From: Beaufortia kweichowensis
Lineage: Eukaryota; Chordata; Actinopteri; Cypriniformes; Gastromyzontidae
Direction of reading: 5' to 3'
Assembly (NCBI GenBank): GCA_019155185.1
Contig: CM032815.1
Coordinates: 13,628,903-13,692,902, forward strand
DNA: 64,000 nucleotides
Shown here: piece after piece, positions 56,501-64,000 of the stretch
Layout of the letters: each line of letters begins with the position of its first letter
Numbering within the stretch: the stretch's first letter is position 1
Translations under genes and position numbers: made by a program
The notes under the pieces: generated by a model
The model's input: only the letters and a program-made list of their open reading frames with translations
The model's database searches: none
Told to the model about the DNA's origin: nothing

Positions 56501-56785
56501 ATTTCATTGACAATATATTCTTTGTTGGAAAGTGACCTGATGTTAAGCAGGCCGAAGTTTAGCCATTTTGTTGCATCTATTTGTAGGTTATTTTCTAGTT
56601 TAATATTAATTAGATTTGTATATTTTGGTTTAGAGTATAATAAAGGTTTGTTTGTTCGGGAAACAGACACAGTCTCTATATGTTGATAGGTGGGTTGTAA
56701 AAACTCTATATGCTGTAATTTATGTGACTTGAGTGACATGTCGTGGCAGCTTGCAGACGGATGGATAGGCCGATTCGTCTGCTTC
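53046..56785 (-). mobile_element. L2-type LINE, longer copy 2, inserted in the gag-like gene
   Basis: The 3' end (TTGTATAGCGCTTTTCACAA) is at 53056-53110. Similar blocks CCTGGGAAGTC and CCTGGAAAGTC on its two sides (53039, 56789) may be the target duplication. Confidence 0.85.
53712..56740 (-). pseudogene. L2 ORF2: APE endonuclease and reverse transcriptase, broken
   Basis: Endonuclease motifs lie at 56250-55850 (ATIYRPPG, IVGDFNIHID, and SDHCLITYTV). The RT follows: IIDPIPTKLLKE near 55200, FRPHHSTETA near 54920, LLDLSAAFDTIDHTILLDRL near 54800 and YGVPQGSVLGPIVF near 54640. Near 54560 the catalytic DDTQLYIS box is present, but two bases are missing before it. The C-terminus LAPLYLRELLSAYN and LAPKLWNNLPSKVR is at 53980-53720. 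Several frame changes make it inactive. Confidence 0.85.
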
Positions 56786-57225
56786 CTGACCTGGAAAGTC
56801 TTCTGTCTCTAGTTTGTCCCTAGGTAGTCAGTCCTCCGGGCCCCCTGTTCCCGTCTCCTCTGAGTCCCCTGTTCCCGTCTCCTCTGAGTCCCCTGTTCCC
56901 GGCGCCTCTGAGTCCCCTGTTCCCGGTGCCTCTGAGTCCCCTGTTCCCGTCTCCTCTGAGTCCCCTGTTCCCGGCGCCTCTGAGTCCCCTGTTCCCGGCG
57001 CCTCTGAGTCCCCTGTTCCCGGCGCCTCTGAGTCCCCGGTGTGGCCGCAGCCGGCCCCAGAGCGGTCGCAGCTGGCCCCAGCGTCGCCGCAGCCAGCCCC
57101 AGCCTGCCCCAGAGCGGCCACAGCCTGCCCCAGAGCCAGAGCCTCCCGAGCCTCCAGAGCCTCCAGAGCCTCCCGAGCCTCCTGACCCCGAGCCTCCTGA
57201 CCCCGAGTCTCCTGAAAGATCACAA
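56786..57225 (+). CDS. Repeat-rich gag-like protein, second family member, C-terminal part
   Basis: The frame resumes after the LINE with SLSLGSQSSGPPVP, eight to nine SESPVPGA/VS repeats, WPQPAPERSQ and a PEPPEPPDPE tail, matching the C-terminal layout at 26300-26800. It ends where transposase sequence begins. Confidence 0.65.
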
Positions 57226-57299
57226 TGTGACCATGTTTAAACCAGAGTTGATAGTAAGAATAAAGAGTAAGGAGCATGCAAATGATGACAGCACTCTAG

Positions 57300-60200
57300 A
57301 CACTCAGAATTTTTCCCAGCAGGAGATTTTGCAGATAAATTGGAACAGGATGATGTTGGTGCAGAAGCCGGTGTGACAGAATGTCAAGATTTAGCATAAC
57401 AGTTGGAGCATAATTTAGCAGCTCTTTTTTTAAAAATGCAAACCATCCTGCACATACCAGAGACCTCTGTTCAAGAAGTAATTCAACAGCTTTGCCAAAT
57501 AGTTCAGTTGTCCCAGCCACTTTTGCACAATAATATTAAGGCTGTTCTTCAGAAACACTTTGGAGATGTAGGTGAATCAGATGTAAAAGAAGTGGTTGAG
57601 ACTGTGGCAGAAAACAACATATTGTCCAAATCTTGTGGGAAAAATGGATGTCTTGCAACCAGTAAAAGGAGGGCATCATATGTCATGCACAACTTTCCTC
57701 TGGTAATGCCAATAGAATATGTAGTTGAGAAAAGAATGAAAACAGTAGCATATGTCCCGCTCATACAGATGCTACAGAAACTGTTAAGCAAGGAGGATAT
57801 TTTGGATAAGGTCATGTCACGACAAGAGCATAATCCACATGAATATAGGACATGTAGAGATGGCTCAAGGTTTAGAGAAAATGCTCTTCTTAATTGTGAT
57901 GATTTCGCAATCGCTCTGGGCCTATACATTGATGATTTTGAGTTAGCTAACCCTTTAGGCACATCTAAAAAGAAACATAAGATGTGTGCAGTTTATTGGG
58001 TTATTGCAAACTTGCCAGGAAAGTACAGCTCAACACTAAACACGATTCAACTTGCTATAATGTGCAACACTGAAAAGAATGTGGTTATGACAAAGTACTG
58101 TATCCACTTCTTTGTGATTTAGCCTCACTTGAACAGCATGGAGTCTACATTGAGCGTCTTGGTAAAAGTGTTAAAGGAACTGTGCTTTTTGTGGCAGCAG
58201 ATAACCTTGGTGCCCACTCTCTTGCTGGATTTTATGAGAGCTTTACAGTGGATAAATTCTGCAGATTTTGTCTGGCATCGAGGCCTGACACACAGCTCAA
58301 AGAGGTACGAACTGGTTCATTTCAGCTCAGAGAAAAGGGTGCACATGACAGGCATGTGCAAGAATCTTTGCAGGATCCAAATGTGGGTAGAAACACAGGT
58401 GTTAGAAGGCAGTGCCCACTCAAAACAAATTTGGAGCATTTTCATGTTATTGGTGGTTATCCCCCCGACATATTGCATGATGTGTTTGAGGGTATAGTCC
58501 CAGTAGAGTTGTCTCTTTGCATCAAAGACCTGGTGGCAAAAAAATACATCACTTTAGATGTGTTAAATCAAGCTATCAAATCATTTCCTTACACGTCTTC
58601 TGACAAAACTGATGAGCCTCAGATGATTTCAAAGAACTTCTTCTCCAAGGGCACAATTGGGGGAAATGGCCATGAGAACTGGTGTCTAATTAGGCTTCTG
58701 CCTCTGCTTATTGGCCATTACATTCCAAGTGGTGATGACACATGGGAAATACTTTTGCTACTTAAAGACATTGTTGCATTAGTTGTTTCACCCCAGTTTA
58801 CTGCAGAGTCATTATACATCCTTGACTACAAGGGGGCAGAGCATAGAGAACTTTTACAGTCAGTATTTCCTGATTTTAAACTACGGCCTCAACACCACTG
58901 CATTGAACATTACCGTAACCTAATAAGGGTACACGGTCCACTTACTGAAGTGTGGACGATGCGTTTTGAGGGAAAACATAACTTCTTTAAGAAGGTTATA
59001 CGTGATGCCCAGAACTTCAAGAATGTTGCCATGACGCTATAATGAACAGCGGAACAAAGGACATTCCAGGGTCCAGTTTATGACAGGGCCCCTCTCTAAC
59101 TGCTACAATGGAGGATGGTTTGCTCATTTGTGATTGGACGTTGGCAGGTTAACACAACCAGATGCCCAGTGCCATCAGATAAGGAGACTACAGGGACTGC
59201 CAGATACCCCTGGGGGGTTAAGATAGGGAAGGAGAGGACCCTTTTCGTTGGTCCACAGGATTCCCCTTATCACCAGCGTTACTTTGATCCTAAGGCCCAG
59301 GCGAGGATGGCAATAAAATTCCTTTGATCCTCCAGATACAGCACGCCAGGGTGCTGGCCATGTGGCACACAATAATTGCAACAAGGACAGTCAAACCTTC
59401 CACATTTATACAGAAAGAACTGTTAAAAATGGACATTACAATTGCACATTACAAATGCTGAACATACCAAAATGGTGTTGTATGCGTAAATGTAACTGGA
59501 ATGTCATAAAACATGTGTAAACCCACCTGTAGCCCTGAATGTAGGTACAAATGATTATTCCAGCCTTTTTACTTCATGTTTGGTATGTATGCGTTCAGTA
59601 CATGGTCAAGAGTATTGTGAAAGTGGTTTGGACAGGGAAAGATGCATAGATAAAGGTTCAGGGACATTTTTCTAAAATGGACTCTCACACTTGGCAAACA
59701 AGTTCCACACAGCTGGGGAAGGGTGGCCCACATGGTGTGGCCAACCTCCACCCAAATGACCAATCACCTTGTTGGAAACGGGAGCACCGAATTACAGTCT
59801 CCACCTCACCTTTCTGACCGAACTAGGAAGAAACAACAGTACAGCTAAGGTTAAGCTTTGCGAGCAGACCTTAAACCGTACCACTATCTGCACGGGTGGA
59901 CCTTACCAACCTTCACGGCCCTCCCAGCCTCTCAGCTCGACTGCAACGACTCCATCACGCCTGGGACTTTAACAATCTTTCTGGTGCAGCACAGTTCACC
60001 TCTCAATGACTGGTATTCTCTGAGAGCGATTCCACGCCTTTCGGAGTGCAACCTACAAAGCCTGTAAAAGACGCCCTCGACGCCGGACTAATCTCCCGAC
60101 TGTGTGGAACGTAAATATACTTTTCCTTCCAAACCTCTTTCAGAGACCTTGGCACTAGTAAATGCATTATTGTTTAGTATGTACTACTCAGCAGGGGGTA

Positions 60201-60892
60201 TAAGGGTTATCTTTTGGGAGTTGACAGCCTAAGAATATCCTCCTGCTACCATATTCAGCAACAGTATTGCATTGTGTCTATTCAAGTCATTGCCTCCATA
60301 CAATAGTTCAATTTCCCTTTCCTTTGTCAAACATCTTGTTAAAAGCGTTATTCAGTTATAGTTTTATTTCATTTACATGTATTCCCCAGTAGTTATTTCC
60401 CTTTGCATGTTTAGTGAATAAATCCCTTTTTGCATTTGTACAACTGTGTCTTTCTTGTGTTGGTAATCAGAGGCTCTACAAGTTAGCACGAATATCACAA
60501 AATCCTTCGGATACCCCAGGTGACTTACTCCCTCCACAAATTTTTCTTATCATATTATTTATGATTTATGTTGGATAATTCCAACAAATGTTGAGGTGGA
60601 ATTCCTCAGCTGGTGCCACGAATTAAAGGGAGGGAGAGGTCATCTGACACACACACACACACACACACACTTGAAGTGACGTGGGGTCAAGTCTCACTAA
60701 CACCTCTAGTGTCCTGTGTGAGGCATACTATTAATTGGCGCCCCGTGTGAGGATCATATGAGCTGTGCTGCCCAGATACACCAGCATTTTGTGTGCTTAA
60801 ACTTGATGACCTAAATGATATTCTTCCACTGTCAGCCTATAGGGTACAAAGTGAACTTATGGTGACATTGAAGCAATTTATTATTTGTTAAT
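57300..60892 (+). pseudogene. TNP2/CACTA-like transposase, interrupted
   Basis: The frame reads DVGAEAGVTECQDLA, then a TAA at about 57397, then QLEHNLAALFLKMQ onward to 58100. A 1-nt shift near 58105 moves it to the frame of ASLEQHGVYIERLGKSVKG and LFVAADNLGAHSLAGF, a CxxC pair (CRFCLASRP), and GGYPPDILHDVFEGIVPVEL near 58460. The last has the PDxxHDxxEG pattern seen in animal TNP2-type transposases. It then reads GNGHENWCLIRLLPLLIGHY, HHCIEHYRNLIRVHGPLTEV and WTMRFEGKHNFFKK. After 59042 an LTR-type repeat replaces part of the gene. The C-terminus YELCCPDTPAFCVLKLDDLN returns at 60766-60892, ending in a stop. Confidence 0.65.
59043..60763 (+). repeat. LTR-type repeat inside the transposase
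   Basis: It begins TGAACAGCGGAAC and ends GTGTGAGGATCA, about 1.72 kb, with AATAAA near 60418 and a (CA)n tract near 60650. Its beginning and end resemble 30179-29930 and 24130-23750 read on the minus strand. Host coding sequence is missing between its sides, so a deletion accompanied the insertion. No gene lies inside. Confidence 0.65.
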
Positions 60893-60917
60893 TAACTCTT
60901 TTGTTCCTTCCCCTCAG

Positions 60918-62921
60918 ATGGTTTCTCCTATGACTTTTAGAGTTATTCTGTCAGAAGCGGACATCAGAAAAATCACCTTGACACCAAAGCCATGCTCAGT
61001 AGACGATTTGATTCGTTGTCTAAAAAATACTCTGGCACTAGAGTATAACTTTACTTTGCAATTTCAAGACTCAGAGTTTGATAATGAGCTTTGTAATCTC
61101 ACTGATTTGTCAGAGCTCCCTAACAAACCAACATTGAAAATTATTCCTTTGATTGAGCTGATGCCACTGTCATCAAGTGACACCCAGGCATCATATGAAA
61201 TAATGAGCGATACTGAAAGTACAGCAGATACTGTACTGATCTCCACATCACCCCAAGAAAGGAAAATGGCATGGCCTGAAGCCTTTTGATTCCGAAATTT
61301 TCTGTAGATGTGGAATATAGACTGTATCAGGCTAATTTAATTTACTTGAGGGATGGGACGTACTTAAAATTAACAAAGGAGTTAAAACACGACATTCTCC
61401 AGAAGCTGGCGGAGAACATATATTCCTTTAAAGCTTACCCAACTTCATCTGACATACGTAGTGTTGCTAAGGCATTAGTGGAGGCTCACCCATGCCTTCA
61501 TGAACCAGGATCTCCTTCTGGTTACTGTGGATGGACAAACAGTTTAAAAGACAAAATGGGAAATTACCGTTCAAAAATGAGGAGCCTTGGTCACACAGAT
61601 GTTGTGGTTAATGGTGGAAAAAGAGGAAAATGTTCCGCCAGCCATGATCCACCTAACAAAAACATCAAAAAACCCCGGAAAGGAGAACTCAATTACCTTC
61701 CTGATGTTCCAGATGGCCAGGATGCCTCCAGCCTTGAAGAATATAGACAAGAATTGGTAGATGAAATGAAGAAAAAAAAAACAAATGCAGTCTTCATCAG
61801 TCAGAGGATGGATGTGACCCTATCTTACAGAAGAAAAGAAGTGGTAATCGACAAACCTCCTGTAAGCGAGATTCTTCAGTGCTGGCCGGCACTATATGTA
61901 GAAAGTCAGGTAAAGTCTTATTTTCATATAAAAAAATGTGCAACACGTCAGATTTTCCTGTTGTTAACGAATGGTTTTTAAATACTGTTTTAGGTGTACC
62001 AAGAATTCAGCCGGGTGGTTGGAAAGAACCTTAAGCAGGAGTTCTATGGCTCTCTTGATCGTTACTGTCCACAACTAATTCAGATCTTCAGAACCAAAAG
62101 AGGTCTCACGGGGCAGATTTTAAGTGATCTTCTTCAACAAACCAAGGTTTGTGCGCCTGTTAAGATAACTTCAGGACTGTTAAGCAAAATAGAGAACAAT
62201 GACTGATAGAATTTTTCTTTTATTAACAACGGAAACAATTTTGTATTGTAATTTTTCCAGTTGTACTTGGTGATGACCCAACTGAGTTCTTCAAAGCATG
62301 CTTTGTAAGTATTGGTACTTTTTGTCATGGCTCCTGGAATGACCTCATTGAATTATTGCACAACTGTCCATATCATTTTGAATTAATTACATTAGGATAT
62401 TAAAACTAATACATTAAAAAGCAGACAAACATTTTGCAGTAAATTAAACAATATTTAATTTACTGCACAATTTTAATGCACATAGTTGGCAAAATAATCA
62501 CAAATCATACAGTACATGTAAATTATAAATATAATGTTTGATTATCATGTTTGATTCTTGTAAGTTCTTGAAGTTTATTGATATCTTAAAGAATTTTAGC
62601 TAAAATTTGTTTTCGTTATCTTCTTTTTTATGTCCAGGCTTCTGCTGACGAGAACTCATATCAGCATGTGGCAGTTGGAATCCTAAGCAAAGTAAATGAA
62701 GATGTGGCACAGTCATCTTGGAAGGGAATGTTGTCATAGACAATTTGGAGAACCTACCTCAGGCCATGTGTCTTGTTTTTGGACTAACCTATGCTCTTCA
62801 TCTTGACTATCCCAAATGCATGACCAAGACATTCCATTTTATTCAGCAGGTGATGCTAGGTTTGGGAAAGAAAGAGCTAAGAGGCAAAGTTTTAGCACTG
62901 TCAAATCAACTTGCCATATAA
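60918..62921 (+). pseudogene. PB1-domain plus SAMD3-like protein gene
   Basis: An exon opens after acceptor ccttcccctcag with MVSPMTFRVILSEADIRKIT. SVDDLIRCLKNTLALEYNFT and FQDSEFDNELCNLTDLSELP follow, a PB1-like ubiquitin-fold domain of about 80 residues. After a 1-nt loss near 61280 the SAMD3-like part continues: KLTKELKHDILQKLAENIYS, YPTSSDIRSVAKALVEAHPC and GKRGKCSASHDPPNKN, to donor GTCAG|gtaaag at 61908. Further exons start at 61994 (VYQEFSRVVGKNLKQEFYGS), near 62260 (VLGDDPTEFFKACF, then gtaagt) and 62639 (ASADENSYQHVAVGILSKVN), with a shift near 62712. The gene ends NLPQAMCLVFGLTYALHLDY to the stop at 62921. Such genes are hugely multicopy in fish. The molecular role is unknown. Confidence 0.65.
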
Positions 62922-63366
62922 GACAAGAAGCACATTTGTGTGTTTTTTTTTCCCAGACAGAAAGTTCACTTTAATTATTTTGTAAACTAAGCCTGTTCAG
63001 AGTTTGACAAATGTTTGTGCGGCATAGTAACATGACATACTGTACTGTACTGTACATATACAGTTTTGTGCATCTACTAAAAAGAATTTACTTCATCATT
63101 TTCCTCTGGTTCACAGATCACCTGGTGCCCATGGTGTGACTGTTCAGAGGTTGTAGACTCTGACAACCTGAAGACAGGCTCAAGGGTTAATAGATTATTT
63201 ATATAACATCTCTCTGTCTTTCAAACTACTCAACACATTCAACATTCTGTGTTCTCTCTGAAGACAGTACAGATTAACATTCTAGAAAGAAACATTTAAA
63301 GTTTTCAGTTTAAAATATTTAACAATCAATTTTATTTCAGTAACCAGTTCCTTGCAGGTGACATAC
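62922..63366. other. Intergenic stretch between convergent genes
   Basis: AT-rich. A minus-strand segment near 63120-63180 (FRLSESTTSEQSHHGHQ, donor-like CACCAG|gtgatc) could be a last exon of the Ulp1-like gene. Nothing else is seen. Confidence 0.35.
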
Positions 63367-64000
63367 TTTCCAGCAGCAAAAGATGATCCCACCACCTTCG
63401 CAGCTGAGGGATGTCCTCCTAAGAGATATAACACAAAGCTGATAAATGCAGTAAATAAAAAGACTTAAAAAGAAACTGAGAATGTAAGGTTGTCACCTGA
63501 AGTCAAAGGTCCAGCCCAGAGCCATATACAGTGCATACCAAAATAGACAAGAAATACCATTGAGAAAATTAACACACTCAAATTTACAGTCCTTGAAACA
63601 CAAATCTTGCCATAACCATAACTGCCCATGGTCTGTAAATTCACAACTTGCCATCAGCATGAACAAGCCACAATCTGTTCCCTCTGCCTGGATTGGAATA
63701 TTCTGTCAAATAAGCAAATGTAATTGAACTTAGATAAAGCTAAGAACCAGGATTAAAAAAGACTGCAGAATGCATTCCTGTACCTTGGTTTTGATAAGCT
63801 TCCATGACACAGGAGCAGCCAGTTGGGCAAGCAGCTACAGAAGGGCCTGGAGATTCATGGAGATGCCGATTCTTTCTTGGAGCATTTGGAAACATGGTGT
63901 ATGTACTTGATCCTGCGTATTACAGTCTGGCTGCAATACAGACAGTGAAAATGGGCTGTGGTCCTGCACAGTTTACTGCATTTTAAGATAAAGAAACCTG
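63367..64000 (-). pseudogene. Ulp1-like (C48) peptidase gene, C-terminal exons, partial
   Basis: Exon 63652-63702 (acceptor tttgacag) reads NIPIQAEGTDCGLFMLM, the Q...DCG active-site box with the catalytic Cys. Its donor is best read as ATG|GCAAGT. Exon 63497-63537 reads YALYMALGWTFDF, with GG where the acceptor AG is expected. Exon 63367-63418 reads EDIPQLRRWWDHLLLLE, the usual C-terminal helix of Ulp1-type proteases. An upstream exon near 63787-63950 holds SWKLIKTK but includes a stop. Ulp1/SENP enzymes cleave SUMO-type conjugates. The catalytic His and Asp exons would be outside the window. Confidence 0.65.

Larger units (their letters stand above)
57226..64000. mobile_element. Probable CACTA/EnSpm-like DNA transposon with accessory genes
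   Basis: A TNP2-like transposase and a PB1/SAMD3-like gene lie on the plus strand and an Ulp1-like gene on the minus strand, all decayed to a similar degree and with compact introns. Terminal repeats were not seen: the left end is fused to the gag-like element and the right end lies beyond the window. That these genes form one element is inference. Confidence 0.5.

Overview
The window is teleost genomic DNA, most likely from a cyprinid. The evidence is a fish-type NLR gene (FISNA-NACHT, LRR and PRY-SPRY exons with consensus splice sites) plus Tc1, hAT, L2, Ty3/gypsy and endogenous-retrovirus families with the 3' tails usual in cyprinid genomes. Almost nothing reads as an intact host gene. It is a graveyard of nested mobile elements around two recognisable multi-exon loci and one partly preserved DNA transposon. 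All identities come from reading motifs, splice sites, terminal repeats and target-site duplications (TSDs) by eye; no database search was possible.

Region 1 (1-13470, minus strand) is a decayed multi-exon gene of the Ginger1/GIN type: a DDE integrase core in several exons, then exons with an Ulp1-like cysteine-peptidase signature and a possible PHD-type zinc finger. It carries a nonsense codon beside the second catalytic Asp, a frameshift and probable GC-AG splicing. Its introns hold two solo LTRs with perfect 5-bp TSDs, several MITEs, and a CAGGG-ended DNA element that itself contains a complete 5.14-kb gypsy element (TSD CAAAC).

Region 2 (13640-19900) holds Tc1, hAT and L2-type LINE debris in both orientations. 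Region 3 (19907-42782, minus strand) is one NLR gene. One 174-nt LRR exon is cut in two by about 16.6 kb of nested insertions. Outermost is an unrecognised element (TSD AGAG). It contains an internally deleted retrovirus of about 8.0 kb net with a tRNA-Tyr-type primer site. The retrovirus's 3' LTR is split by a further LTR-type element, which contains an L2 LINE and a 3586-bp gag-only LTR element (TSD CACAC) with coding minisatellites. The NACHT exon also has frameshifts and an internal deletion.

Region 4 (42783-51330) contains an ISRE-like motif upstream of the NLR start, a LINE fragment, a ZMYM1/hAT-like transposase in pieces, a spliced copy of two short exons lying beside their unspliced source, a 5'-truncated gypsy element with its 3' LTR, and a long LTR-like repeat. 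Region 5 (51480-57225) is a second member of the minisatellite gag family, opened by a 3.7-kb L2 LINE. Region 6 (57225-64000) looks like a large DNA transposon: a TNP2/CACTA-like transposase, a PB1 + SAMD3-like gene on the same strand, and a convergent Ulp1-like peptidase gene that runs off the right edge.
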